Positions 31,671 through 41,215 of a stretch of 64,000 nt of DNA are shown here, in pieces. The notes beneath the pieces were generated by a model that did no database searches, was not told the DNA's origin, and saw nothing but the letters and a program-made list of their open reading frames with translations. Source of the stretch: MED-G105 sp965263305 (GTDB lineage: Bacteria; Pseudomonadota; Alphaproteobacteria; Caulobacterales; Parvularculaceae); assembly GCA_965263305.1 (NCBI GenBank), contig OZ253666.1, forward strand, positions 1,178,001 to 1,242,000, written 5' to 3'. Numbering within the stretch: the first letter of the stretch is position 1; every line of letters starts with the position of its first letter. The position numbers and the translations under genes are program-made.

Positions 31671-33277
31671 TTTTTCTTCCCTTTTGCTTTTCCGCCAAGG
31701 CCCGGCAATCCGCCCATAGGCCCTGCCCCACCCAGGCCGGGCGGCAGCGCGCCTTTCCCGGCGAGGGCCTGTTCCAAGGCGTTGAAATCAATCTCGTCAG
31801 CGCCGCCTTTTGCGCCTTTTCCACCGCCGGCCAGGCCATCGAGCATCGCCGGATCAGGCATCCCGCCCGGACCGCCGCCGCCCATGGCGCCCGCCATACC
31901 GCCCATACCGCCCGGCATGCCGCCCATCATTTGTTTGGCGAGGCCTTTCATGCCGCCTTTGCCCATCTTCTTCATCATGTCCGCCATTTGACGATGGGCT
32001 TTGATGAGTTTGTTGACCTCCTGAACGGAGGTGCCGGACCCAGCGGCGACGCGTTTCTTGCGCGACGCGTTCATCAACGCGGGCTTCGCGCGCTCCGCTT
32101 TCGTCATGGAACTGATGATGGCTTCCTGTCGACGGATCTCTTTGTCATCAAAGCCGCCCGCTTCATCGACCATCTTTTTCATTTTACCCATGCCGGGCAA
32201 CAACCCCATGATGGCGCCCATACCGCCCATTTTGCGCATCTGGGAGAACTGGTCCGCCAGATCGTTCATATCGAACTGGCCCTTCGCCATACGCTTGGCG
32301 GCTTTTTCCGCCTTGGCGACATCCATCTCCTCCGTCGCCTTCTCAACGAGGGAGACGATGTCCCCCATGCCGAGGATGCGACCGGCCATACGCTGGGGAT
32401 CGAAGGTATCAAGGCCGTCAATTTTCTCGCCGACACCGACGAACTTTATCGGCGCGCCGGTGACCGCCCGCATGGAAAGAGCCGCGCCGCCGCGACCATC
32501 GCCGTCAAGGCGGGTCAGCATGACGCCGGTGACGGGCAAGCGTTCTTTGAATTTCTCCGCCGTCTGAACAGCGTCCTGACCGGTGAGGGAATCCAAAACA
32601 AGCAGGGTCTCAATCGGCCGGGTCAGGCTATGGATCTCCGCAACTTCCGCCATCAGCTGTTCATCGATGGAAAGACGCCCGGCCGTATCCAACATGACGA
32701 CATCATAGGCGCCGAGTTTCGCCGCCTCCATGGCGCGCGCCGCGATTTGGGCCGGCGTTTGCCCCGGCACAATTGGCAAAGTGGCGACATCGGCCTGCTC
32801 GCCGAGGACTTTCAGCTGCTCCATCGCGGCCGGGCGGCGGGTATCGAGGGAGGCCATCAAGACCTTTTTCTTTTCCCGCTTTTGCAAGCGCAAGGCGATT
32901 TTCGCCGTCGACGTCGTTTTACCAGAGCCTTGCAAGCCCACCATCAAAATGGGCGCCGGTGGGGTCATGGCGAGGTTCAGCGCCCCATCGCCGGTCTCAG
33001 CGGACGCCGCCTCGCCGCCCAACATCTCCACCAGGGCGTCGTGGACGATCTTGATGACTTGTTGGCCCGGCGTGACGGAGCGCAACACCTCCTGCCCGAC
33101 GGCCTTTTCTTTGACCTTCGCGACAAAGTCTTTGGCGACGGGCAACGCGACATCGGCCTCTAGAAGCGCGATGCGCACCTCCCGCAGGGCCTCGGTTACG
33201 TCCTTTTCTTCAAGCGCACCCCGGCCTTTGAGTTTCTCAAAAACCGAGCCTAGCCGTTCGCTTAAAGTCTCAAACAT
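31667..33277 (-). CDS. ffh: Signal recognition particle protein Ffh
   Basis: The SRP54 GTPase that binds 4.5S RNA and nascent membrane-protein signals. The 536 residues comprise an N domain (about 1-90), the G domain with P-loop GLQGSGKTT at 114-122, MLDTAGRLS, and TRLDGDGRGGAALSM, and a methionine-rich M domain with VDEAGGFDDKEIRRQEAIIS. The C-terminus is an unusually Gly/Met-rich tail (GGMPGGMGGMAGAMGGGGPG-like) of about 70 residues. It is longer than the usual 450-480. It starts the ffh-rpsP run. No ffs RNA is seen in the window. Confidence 0.97.
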   Translation of the reverse strand: MFETLSERLGSVFEKLKGRGALEEKDVTEALREVRIALLEADVALPVAKDFVAKVKEKAVGQEVLRSVTPGQQVIKIVHDALVEMLGGEAASAETGDGALNLAMTPPAPILMVGLQGSGKTTSTAKIALRLQKREKKKVLMASLDTRRPAAMEQLKVLGEQADVATLPIVPGQTPAQIAARAMEAAKLGAYDVVMLDTAGRLSIDEQLMAEVAEIHSLTRPIETLLVLDSLTGQDAVQTAEKFKERLPVTGVMLTRLDGDGRGGAALSMRAVTGAPIKFVGVGEKIDGLDTFDPQRMAGRILGMGDIVSLVEKATEEMDVAKAEKAAKRMAKGQFDMNDLADQFSQMRKMGGMGAIMGLLPGMGKMKKMVDEAGGFDDKEIRRQEAIISSMTKAERAKPALMNASRKKRVAAGSGTSVQEVNKLIKAHRQMADMMKKMGKGGMKGLAKQMMGGMPGGMGGMAGAMGGGGPGGMPDPAMLDGLAGGGKGAKGGADEIDFNALEQALAGKGALPPGLGGAGPMGGLPGLGGKAKGKKK

Positions 33278-33918
33278 CAGCCATTCCTTTTCATTCCCAC
33301 GATCAAACGACGCCGCGATGCGCCAGAACCTTTAGCGCAACGAATAAAACCACCGTGAGGGCATTACCCCGACGGCGGTGCATCCCCGACCCCGTCTCTT
33401 CCCATATAGGTCGCGAAGAGGGGCGTGTCGGCAAACGCGGGAAAGAAATATTCCCTTGGATTGAGAGAGGCTTTTAGACGCCGAATGAGGTCTTGGCAAG
33501 TTGTGGTGGGGAGCGGTGGCGGCTCGACTTGAGTTTAGCGGCGGTTGTTCGCCAAACTTTGCCCTCTGATCATCATTTCTGTAGGGCAGCAATGCGGGCC
33601 GAACCGGACATTGGAAATCAGCAGTTCGACCGGGTAATATTGGCCCATTACGGTCATTGGACGAAACAAAATACGGCTTTATTGGGATGCTACAAACGGA
33701 CGAGACATTGGCTACAAAGCGCTCGCAAGCTAGCGCTTTATCATTCGCTATGCGGCGCCACTGGCGATTGGCGCCGCGTTGTTTCTCGGCTTGTCAAGTC
33801 ATTAATAACATCCGTATCACGAGGCTCTTTTCTTTTGCGTCATTGCAGCTGCAATTCTGGTTGCTAAGGTGGCACTGCTTAATCGTAAACTGAAAATCGC
33901 GCAGCGTAGGGACTAGCA
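33278..33918. other. 641-base non-coding stretch between ffh and the AT-rich gene
   Basis: No gene is credible here. Composition falls from GC-rich near ffh to AT-richer after about 33590. Segments around 33600-33720 (GGGCCGAACCGGACATTGG and TGGCCCATTACGGTCATTGG) look like degenerate repeats of the kind scattered in alphaproteobacterial intergenic DNA. Short open frames on both strands have no ribosome sites or family pattern. A hairpin GGCGCC-type repeat lies near 33750-33780. Confidence 0.4.
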
Positions 33919-35388
33919 ATGAATATCTTCTCACCATCAACAATAAAAATATTTTTACTTTCATTTGCGGCATTCTCTCTTTTTTCAACTCAAGCTGAGG
34001 CTGCCAAAACTGTTAAGCTCGTGAAGCTATATTGCGAGGACACAACAGAAGCTGGACAAGATGAGGTCTACATCAGCATAAGTGTTGATGGGGTTGCCTA
34101 CCGGCTACCCCCGAGCAGTTATCATTCAATGAATGAAGATGACGATGATATAGAAACCTGGGATTTAAACAAAGAGTATACCGTCAAACAATCTTTGGTT
34201 GTTACCGTGTACGAAGAAGACGATGGTGCCAATCCTGATGATACAATTGGTACACAGATTATTACAGCGCAGTCGTCGAATGGCAGCTTTACAAAAAAAT
34301 GGACGGAAGAAGCAGAGTATACGCTGTATTACGAAGTAAAGGATGCCCCCACGGGTCAGCCGGCTGCTTCTGGTCAAAACGCAAACGATCGCGGCAGAAC
34401 TCATCTGGACATGCCTTACGTCATCGATAACGCATCGCGATGGTCCGTTGATACCCGGGTTTTCGGCAACAAAATTACCAATCTCGGAACTCTCAGCCAA
34501 AGCAAATTTGAACAACGCAATGCAGATGCCGGCGATTCCCACGTCCAAGGGCTCACCTATATGCAAAATAAAAGATTTGTTCTTTCTGCGAGCCTGGAAA
34601 AAATTGGAACGTCACAAGAAGATTCGTGCGGCCTTATGGTCTGGAGCGAACCCTATGATTGGGATACGGGGACGGATGATGACTTAGAATGGAAAGCTGA
34701 TTGCGTTTTTGGCAGTTGGCATCCTAGCATTCTTCAATCAGCCGGCGACTATCTCGCTGTAACCGATAATAATCGTGTGAAATTTTACCAGTTTGGTGCG
34801 AATTCGGTCAGGCCTGCTCTGATGAGCAACCTGTTGATCACTCCAGGACATTATCTGCAAACCATGGGATTTACCTATCGCGTTGCTGATAGGCATTACT
34901 ACGTAGTCGTGTCAACTCAAACCGACCGTGGGTATGGACCGATAGAACTTTTCAGGGACTCGCTTCACGATTCCAATAACAATCCCACAGGGGCACCCTG
35001 TATCAGCCTTCAAAGACGCAATTGTAAATTTGTATCACTCGGAAAAATAAATAACGTCCATTCATCCGCATCCGGTACAAGCTTAGTAGACCAAACAAAT
35101 GGGAAGCTTGTTCTCGTCAGTATGTACTCGTCAAACAGCGACGGAAAAGGCTATGTGGATGATTTTGTCCGCGCCACCGAAATCGACGTAGCGACAATGA
35201 CGGCGTCTGAACGGTATGGTGCTGAAAATATGGGAATTTCTCAATGGGAGTCAAAATTTAGACGCCCGTCTTGTCGGTGGGCCTGTAGCATTAATGTCGT
35301 TAACAACGAAGTCTTTTACAGTATGGCACCGCGCCACATCTATGATGACGGTGAATTTGAAATCGGCATTCATCGGGTTTGGCCTTAG
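33919..35388 (+). CDS. Secreted AT-rich protein of unknown function, C2-like N-terminal domain
   Basis: A 489-residue protein starting at ATG 33919 after AGGGA, with a signal peptide (STIKIFLLSFAAFSLFSTQA). Residues about 31-150 form a beta-rich domain with LVKLYCEDTTEAGQDEVYIS and SLVVTVYEEDDGANPDDTIG, which resembles a C2/PLAT-like calcium-binding fold. Residues 170-489 are beta-strand rich with scattered aromatics and four to six cysteines, possibly a propeller or jelly roll. Composition is AT-rich relative to its neighbours on both sides, which suggests recent transfer. I do not recognise the family and there is no partner gene. Confidence 0.7.
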   Translation: MNIFSPSTIKIFLLSFAAFSLFSTQAEAAKTVKLVKLYCEDTTEAGQDEVYISISVDGVAYRLPPSSYHSMNEDDDDIETWDLNKEYTVKQSLVVTVYEEDDGANPDDTIGTQIITAQSSNGSFTKKWTEEAEYTLYYEVKDAPTGQPAASGQNANDRGRTHLDMPYVIDNASRWSVDTRVFGNKITNLGTLSQSKFEQRNADAGDSHVQGLTYMQNKRFVLSASLEKIGTSQEDSCGLMVWSEPYDWDTGTDDDLEWKADCVFGSWHPSILQSAGDYLAVTDNNRVKFYQFGANSVRPALMSNLLITPGHYLQTMGFTYRVADRHYYVVVSTQTDRGYGPIELFRDSLHDSNNNPTGAPCISLQRRNCKFVSLGKINNVHSSASGTSLVDQTNGKLVLVSMYSSNSDGKGYVDDFVRATEIDVATMTASERYGAENMGISQWESKFRRPSCRWACSINVVNNEVFYSMAPRHIYDDGEFEIGIHRVWP

Positions 35389-35745
35389 CCAAGCCGTTGA
35401 TAGCTGACGACTTGCCACCGCTCAGTCTGTCGACAAACGAAGGCACTACAGAAAACTGGACTACGTGTCGAAAGACAAAGCGTGAGCGGGCGGTTAAAAT
35501 CTCTACGCTCTCTCTGGAGATATCTTCAGATATTCAAAATTCTTTCTGATGTCGGCTGTTAAGTGCTGCGAGGTAAAAAGATTCTTCGCTCCAGGGTCCG
35601 GTATGATGATAATCCTGCCGTTCGATGAAAACTGGTCGAAAGGCAAAAATGGACCAACAGCAGTCATCAGTTTCCAAACTGAGCTACCACCTGAAAAAAA
35701 GAGGCGCCAAGCCCCCATCACCCCCCTATTGCCCGCTCGCGCCAC
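35389..35745. other. 357-base gap after the secreted protein
   Basis: AT-richer than the chromosome average. Two overlapping antisense frames read reasonably: minus 35745-35503 (GTG start, 80 codons) and plus 35549-35824 (ATG start, 91 codons). Neither has a ribosome site or a family pattern and they exclude each other. One may be a remnant gene belonging to the same AT-rich islet as the protein at 33919. Confidence 0.35.
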
Positions 35746-38169
35746 CTACCGCTGCGGTGTCAGCGTGATGGCCTCGTTCGCGTTTGCTTTTGCAAGCTCG
35801 GGGTCGATCCAGAATTTCGTGTAGTCGCCCTTAATCCAGGGTGACAGGAGGCTTTTGAAGCCCGGATGCCAAACCCGCGCCGTGACCCCGCCGGAGAGGG
35901 CGCCGATGACGTAGTCGTCATTGCCAAAATCCGTGACGAACCGGGCTGAATCAAAGAATTTGACGGTGTAGTCTTCCCGGCCGCCATACCATCCGCGAAG
36001 GACGGTTTCGCCCGACCCTGACATGGGCGCTGGTTTATGGCCGAGCCAATTTGCGCCAATCCCCGACGGACGTAAGGGGTGTCTGAATTGGACCGTGTGC
36101 AGATCGCCCCATTTCCAGTTTTTAGGGCGTTTCCCGCGTTCGCGTTCCAGAAAATCTTTCGCCTCGTGACCGGCGCGGATGATGAGATCATCCAGGGTTT
36201 CCGCCTCGCCCTCTGTCGTCACGTCATCGAACCAGATTGACTGGCCCTCTTGGAGAAGTTGGTCAAAACCTTCAAGCCAGAAATACCGGTTGTCTTGAAC
36301 GCTGGTGGCTAAGTCCGCCCCCAGTTCATCATCAAAGACGGCCCCATAAAGATTTTCATAGAGCGCATGAAAGACCGACGGGCCAATCGCGTCACGGTCA
36401 TCGCGATGGTCCCAGTCGCGCAATATCACGGCGAGGGGCGCCAATGCCGCATCGGTTTCAAGGACAGCCGCAAAGCGCGGGGCGAGGATTTCTGCTTGCA
36501 GGTTCAAATCATCTTGGATGAACCGCCAATGATCCTCCATGGAGAGGTCCACGCCATCTGAAAGCATCTGACGAATGCGGCTATATCGGTAGGCGGGGGA
36601 AAAATGCGACGAATAAAAGTAAGGAAACCCATCCGCTTTCAAATCATTATTGGCCGTCGCCACCCAACCCGTCGCCTCCCCACGGCTGCTTGGCATTTCA
36701 TTTTTCGGGATCCAACCGGCCCAGCCGGCGTCTTCGCTCACTGATTGGGGGTAGGCGCCGTTCTCGTTCTTGCGGACGGGCACGCGCCCGCTTGAGCGCC
36801 GGCCAATAGCGCCCTGTCGGTCGGCGAAGGCGATGTTGAAAAACATCACATCGATGTCGAATATCGCCTGCTCAAACTCTTCGGCGTTTTTGGCCGACAT
36901 GAACCGATCCACGCCAATTTGCCCCCGCTGGGGTCCCGCCAACGTCCAGCGCAGCGACAAGTCAATTCCCTCCACCGGCCCGAAGGCGGCGTGGTCTGTC
37001 ACAATGGGCCCGCGGGAGGTAGACCGTATAGTGATTTTCTCGTCTCGGAACCCACCGTCGCTATCGCCATCTTTCACGCGAATGATTTCTTCACGAATGA
37101 TGAGTGGCGTTGAAGCGACGCCCTCGATAACATGCGAAGGGGTCGCCGGATCAATCTCTTCAATGAAGAGGTCTTGCGCATCGCCATATCCGTTGGTCAC
37201 GCCCCAGGCGACGTTTTGGGTGCGTCCAACTAAGAACCCGGGCAGCCCCGGCAGCGCCAAACCGAAGGCTTCAACGCCCGGCGCAAAAAGCCCCATGGGG
37301 ATCCACGGGCCCGGCAGGATGCGCGCATCTAAATGAGGGTCATTCGCCAACACCGCTTGACCGCTCGCCGACCGGCTTGGCGCAACGGCCCAGTTGTTTG
37401 ACCCGAATTGCGGAAAGTATTCAGCAATTTCCGCGCGCCCTGACCCACGGATGGCGCCATCAAGAACCGGCAGGGCGTCAACCGGCAGAGTTGAAAATTC
37501 AGCTGTTCGATCGGGATTAAAGTTGACCGGCAACAAATCGCCAGCACGCTCGGCGCCAAGTGTCGCCACGAGTTGGGTGGTCAGCAGTTCATCTTCCATG
37601 TTCCGGCCATGGGTTAACCCAACAAAATGCATGACGCTGATGATATCGGCGATCGTCCATGGTTCGGGGTCAATGCCGACAAGCGACAATTCAAGGGGGA
37701 AGTCTTTCGTGCAACAGCTGAGATACGCGTTCACCCCGTCAGCATAATTCTGAAGATAGGCGCGCGGCGCGGCATCAAGCACTGCCGCATGTCGGCGCGC
37801 ATTGCCGGCGACATCGAGGACCCGCGCCCGGACATCATTCGTATAACCCGCCTCGCCAACGAGTTCCGACAAACGCCCATTGATCAGCGCGCGATAAAAC
37901 TCCATCTGGAACAAACGATCCTGCGCAACGACAAACCCTTGCGCGCGGATCAAATCCGCTTCGGATTGCGCAAAAATATAAGGCACATTGTGCTTGTCTC
38001 GGCGGATGGTCACCGCGTCATCAAGGATGGAAAGCGACAGCGTATCGGGCGTTTTATATCGGTTGACTGTGCTCACCCAATTTACGCTAAGCGCGATGAG
38101 GACCACCAACAGCCCCAGTAGCCCGAACCCGACTTTTTTCATGTCTATCCGCCCCATCTTTCGCCCCAT
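35746..38169 (-). CDS. Penicillin acylase-family Ntn hydrolase
   Basis: An S45-family amidase of 807 residues from ATG 38169 (MGRKMGRID), preceded by GGAGGG; a TTG at 38187 would add six residues. An N-terminal membrane anchor or signal (GFGLLGLLVVLIALSVNWVS) is followed by the alpha chain and the autocleavage site FGSNNWAVAPSRSASG, where Ser257 becomes the N-terminal nucleophile of the beta chain. NDPHL and GYGDAQDLF are further family marks. Members cut amide bonds of penicillins, acyl-homoserine lactones or polyamides in the envelope. A quorum-quenching role is plausible but not shown. Confidence 0.93.
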   Translation of the reverse strand: MGRKMGRIDMKKVGFGLLGLLVVLIALSVNWVSTVNRYKTPDTLSLSILDDAVTIRRDKHNVPYIFAQSEADLIRAQGFVVAQDRLFQMEFYRALINGRLSELVGEAGYTNDVRARVLDVAGNARRHAAVLDAAPRAYLQNYADGVNAYLSCCTKDFPLELSLVGIDPEPWTIADIISVMHFVGLTHGRNMEDELLTTQLVATLGAERAGDLLPVNFNPDRTAEFSTLPVDALPVLDGAIRGSGRAEIAEYFPQFGSNNWAVAPSRSASGQAVLANDPHLDARILPGPWIPMGLFAPGVEAFGLALPGLPGFLVGRTQNVAWGVTNGYGDAQDLFIEEIDPATPSHVIEGVASTPLIIREEIIRVKDGDSDGGFRDEKITIRSTSRGPIVTDHAAFGPVEGIDLSLRWTLAGPQRGQIGVDRFMSAKNAEEFEQAIFDIDVMFFNIAFADRQGAIGRRSSGRVPVRKNENGAYPQSVSEDAGWAGWIPKNEMPSSRGEATGWVATANNDLKADGFPYFYSSHFSPAYRYSRIRQMLSDGVDLSMEDHWRFIQDDLNLQAEILAPRFAAVLETDAALAPLAVILRDWDHRDDRDAIGPSVFHALYENLYGAVFDDELGADLATSVQDNRYFWLEGFDQLLQEGQSIWFDDVTTEGEAETLDDLIIRAGHEAKDFLERERGKRPKNWKWGDLHTVQFRHPLRPSGIGANWLGHKPAPMSGSGETVLRGWYGGREDYTVKFFDSARFVTDFGNDDYVIGALSGGVTARVWHPGFKSLLSPWIKGDYTKFWIDPELAKANANEAITLTPQR

Positions 38170-38247
38170 TTCCGCGCCCTCCCTCAATATCCGGTCCTTG
38201 GGCGCAACGGAAGGCCGCTTAACAGGCGGACGCGTGATCCATGTTTC

Positions 38248-40383
38248 TTAAATTGGCGCTCTGCCAATCGCGACCCGCAGCCCTGCCCGAACGCGCCGAC
38301 CGGCCTCAGGCAGACCCAATTGCGGCTCGACAAACGTATTGGCCAGGTTATCGCCGCGCACGAAGACCTCCGTTTGCGTTCCGTATAAAGAAAAGGCGTA
38401 AGAAACCTCTGCGTCAAACGCAATGGACCGCGCGAGGGGAACAAAGACGCCCGTATCTGCAAGAGAAAACGCGCGACCACGATAACGCCCGCCCCCATAA
38501 ACGCCGAGCCCTGTACGGTGACGATAGGAGAGATAGAACGCCGCCAGGGTGTCGGGGCGTTCCGCGATCACGCGCGGCCCATCGCCCGCGCCGCGACGAC
38601 GCACGCGTTGCACCGTGACATTGCCGCCGAGCGACAATCCATCAAAGGGGCGCGCTTCGGCTGCGACGGCGACGCCGAGGGACCGAGCGCCATCAAGATT
38701 GATGCGACGGCGTTGACCGCCCGTCCCCGGCAGCACCTCCTGGTCGATGGTTCCCGTTGTGATGACGGCGAATGGGGTCGCCGTCACGCTCGCCCTTGGC
38801 GTCTCGAAACGCAAAACCCCTTCCAGCTGAATTGATTGCTCCGCCTGCAGATCGGGGTTCAAGACGAAGCGGTTTATGGCGTCACCAAAAAGCTCCCGCT
38901 GGGTTGGCAACCGCGCGCGACGGGCCGCTGTCGCCTCAATGGTCCAGGACGGGCTGAGCCGATGGTTGAGCGCGGCGGCGATGTTCCATCCAGCGAACCC
39001 GCCAGCGCTCGCCCGCCCGCCGGAAGCGGGGATACTGACAATATCGCCGGCCGCGCTAAGGCGCGCCCCCGTATCGCCGAACCAACCTTCATAGGCGCCG
39101 CCCAATCCAAAGGTGCGCCGTTGAAAGAACGCCGTTTCAAACGCCGTCACCAAGGGCGGTGTTCCTGCGCCCGAAAAAGCGATATCATCTTGGTCATGGC
39201 GCGCATCGAGAAAAGAAAAGACGCCCCGCACTTCATGGCGCACGCCACCGCCGACGCCACCACCCACGCCACTGCCCCCCCATTGACGCTCAGTAGAGAT
39301 CCGCGCGCCAAAGGCCCTGTCGCGATCGCGCTGAATGTCTTCAAGGGTTAGAAACGCATTGGAGGCGAAACTCTCGATAGTCTGGTTGAACGCCTGGCCC
39401 CACCCCGTCGCCGTCACATCCCATTGCGGGCTCACAGGGATGCTTGCATTCACAACGCCGATCACATGCTCCGTGTCGGGAAACCGCCAAAAGCGTGGAT
39501 TTTCGTCAGCGGGGTTGAACGTTGTTTCCGGCGCAATGCCAAAGGATGATCGAACGCCAAGCACCGCCGCAGAGAGGCGCAGATCCGATGATCGTTCCGT
39601 TGATAGGTGCGCCAGAAAATTCGTCCGTTGGCGGTCTGTATTGGGTTGCCCGCCATCGGCCGGCGGCGGTGAAGCATTTCGTTTGCTGAGGAGGTCGCTG
39701 GCATCCGGCGCGGCCAAAGCATCGCGCCGGGTGACACCGCCGGCAAAAACGCCCCGCACCCTGCGCGCGCCGCCCGCGACCAGCGCCTCCCCATCAAAAA
39801 AGCCGAGCCCCCCGCCCTGTATCGCGCCCCGCGCGGCGAAGGGCGCGCGGCTCTCGCCGATGGGGCCAGTTGCGTCACCAAGCGCGGTTGCAGGCGCAAT
39901 CTCGATGGCGCCGCCAGCGGCATCGCCGCCGAAAAGAACGGATGCGACGCCCTGGCGAACCGTCACGTTCGATAACGCGGTTGCCGGAACAAGCGACAGG
40001 TCGAGGCGATTGTCCCAAGGAATGTTCAATGGCGCGCCATTGAAGAATAGGCCCGTTTGACGCTCCCCCGCGCCGCGAAGAGAAAGTAACGTTTCACCGC
40101 GGGAATTGGTGGTGACCGAGGCGGACGGAATAAACAGGGCGGCCTCATTGAGGTCGATGGCGCGCACCGCCTCCAACGCTGAGGCGTCAATCGCGATCGT
40201 GGAAAGGGGCGGCGTCTCTTCACCCGCGTTGACCGCATTGGCGTTGGTCGTTACGACAATTTCGTCGGTATACGCCTCTAATGAATGCGCCGTTGCGGGG
40301 CTCGCTATGAGCAATGCGCCTATGACCCCGCCGATCGGCTTCACCGTTTGATACTCCACACCTTCTTGACGCCCTTGGCGCAT
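38248..40383 (-). CDS. TonB-dependent outer-membrane receptor
   Basis: About 711 residues from ATG 40383. A short signal peptide ends ASPATAHS. The plug domain includes the TonB-box-like TDEIVVTTNA, SVTTNSRGETLLSLRGAGER, FFNGAPLNIPWDNRLDLSLV, and VRQGVASVLFGGDAAGGAIE. The rest is beta-barrel strands, ending RRVRAGLRVAIGR with an aromatic-poor terminal strand. It imports a siderophore, vitamin or similar compound with energy from TonB. The ligand is unclear. An upstream riboswitch was checked for and not found. Confidence 0.92.
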   Translation of the reverse strand: MRQGRQEGVEYQTVKPIGGVIGALLIASPATAHSLEAYTDEIVVTTNANAVNAGEETPPLSTIAIDASALEAVRAIDLNEAALFIPSASVTTNSRGETLLSLRGAGERQTGLFFNGAPLNIPWDNRLDLSLVPATALSNVTVRQGVASVLFGGDAAGGAIEIAPATALGDATGPIGESRAPFAARGAIQGGGLGFFDGEALVAGGARRVRGVFAGGVTRRDALAAPDASDLLSKRNASPPPADGGQPNTDRQRTNFLAHLSTERSSDLRLSAAVLGVRSSFGIAPETTFNPADENPRFWRFPDTEHVIGVVNASIPVSPQWDVTATGWGQAFNQTIESFASNAFLTLEDIQRDRDRAFGARISTERQWGGSGVGGGVGGGVRHEVRGVFSFLDARHDQDDIAFSGAGTPPLVTAFETAFFQRRTFGLGGAYEGWFGDTGARLSAAGDIVSIPASGGRASAGGFAGWNIAAALNHRLSPSWTIEATAARRARLPTQRELFGDAINRFVLNPDLQAEQSIQLEGVLRFETPRASVTATPFAVITTGTIDQEVLPGTGGQRRRINLDGARSLGVAVAAEARPFDGLSLGGNVTVQRVRRRGAGDGPRVIAERPDTLAAFYLSYRHRTGLGVYGGGRYRGRAFSLADTGVFVPLARSIAFDAEVSYAFSLYGTQTEVFVRGDNLANTFVEPQLGLPEAGRRVRAGLRVAIGRAPI

Positions 40384-40723
40384 CGTCCCCCTTTTTTGGG
40401 GTTTCCTACGGAGCGCAGTTTCCACAGTGATGGGCGGGAATTCAAGAGCGCCCCGGGCGCAACGGCGCGGCGGCGTGCACGTTATTAGGTAACCGCCCGA
40501 AGGAGATCGACGGACCGACTGACTCTATCCGACTCCCTGACCGTAGACTTAATCGACGCCTTCCTCCTCACAATTCCGGAGTCTCGGCCTCCTGGCATGT
40601 AGCGCTCCCGCGCGCGCCCGGGCTGCGTCTTAATGCGGCGGCGCTATACCTTGGTCTGGCGGGCGCCCTTCGCTATTCTGGGCGCCTGGCGAGAGGTTCC
40701 ATCGCCGAGGAAGGCGGGCGTTG
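40384..40723. other. Divergent spacer between the TonB receptor and crtZ-like gene
   Basis: 340 bases with no gene. On the receptor strand the sequence GCCAGGAGGCC near 40600 resembles a fragment of the cobalamin riboswitch B12 box, but the other conserved boxes are absent. Several short hexamer repeats such as GACTGACTC and GACTCCCTGA lie near 40515-40550. No clear promoter could be assigned. Confidence 0.3.
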
Positions 40724-41194
40724 ATGACGATCCTACTGAATGTATTCCTGTTGATCGCCACCGTGGCCGCCATGGAGGCGTTCGCCTATTACGCCCATAA
40801 ATATGTCATGCATGGGTTCATGTGGTCTTGGCACCAATCTCATCACGAACCCCATGACAACGTTTTTGAGAAAAATGACCTGTTCGCGGTGGTCTTCTCC
40901 ATCCCCTCTATCGCGTTGATTTATATTGGCGTCCATTACGTTGCGCCCTTACTTTATGTCGGCATCGGCATCGCCATTTATGGGTTCATCTATGTGATGT
41001 TCCACGATGTCATCGTTCATCAGCGCATCAAGGCGCCCCTGCCGCGGGAGAGCGCTTACTTAAAGCGCATCATCCAAGCCCATCGGTTGCACCATGCCGT
41101 GCATACAAAAGAAGGCACCGTCTCTTTCGGCTTTCTTTATGCGCCGCCGGTTGATCAATTACGGGCTGAGTTACGCGAAAGCGGCGCTCTCTAA
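40724..41194 (+). CDS. crtZ: CrtZ-type beta-carotene hydroxylase
   Basis: A 156-residue membrane di-iron hydroxylase of the fatty-acid-hydroxylase superfamily that adds hydroxyl groups at C3 of carotenoid rings, making zeaxanthin. All eight-histidine-type clusters are present: AHKYVMHGFMWSWHQSHHEP, then FHDVIVHQ and AHRLHHAVHTKEGTVSFGF. Four membrane helices are expected. ATG 40724 has GAGGAAGG upstream. Other carotenoid genes (crtE, crtB, crtI, crtY) are not in the window. The gene is monocistronic and pigment production is inferred. Confidence 0.92.
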   Translation: MTILLNVFLLIATVAAMEAFAYYAHKYVMHGFMWSWHQSHHEPHDNVFEKNDLFAVVFSIPSIALIYIGVHYVAPLLYVGIGIAIYGFIYVMFHDVIVHQRIKAPLPRESAYLKRIIQAHRLHHAVHTKEGTVSFGFLYAPPVDQLRAELRESGAL

Positions 41195-41215
41195 TTTACC
41201 TTTTCCGTCTACGCC

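Noticed and set aside
33332..33867. Short open frames (86 and 124 codons) in the ffh-side gap
   Set aside because: No ribosome site, no signal or family pattern, and composition of non-coding DNA. They overlap each other on opposite strands.
35503..35824. Two antisense frames of 80 and 91 codons
   Set aside because: Both lack ribosome sites and family pattern and cannot both be real. Left as unresolved in the gap entry.
40480..40700. Possible cobalamin riboswitch upstream of the TonB receptor
   Set aside because: Only a fragment like the B12 box (GCCAGGAGGCC) is present on the receptor strand. The AAAGGGAA, GGTG, AATCC and CGCNACTGT-type elements are missing, so a functional riboswitch is not supported.
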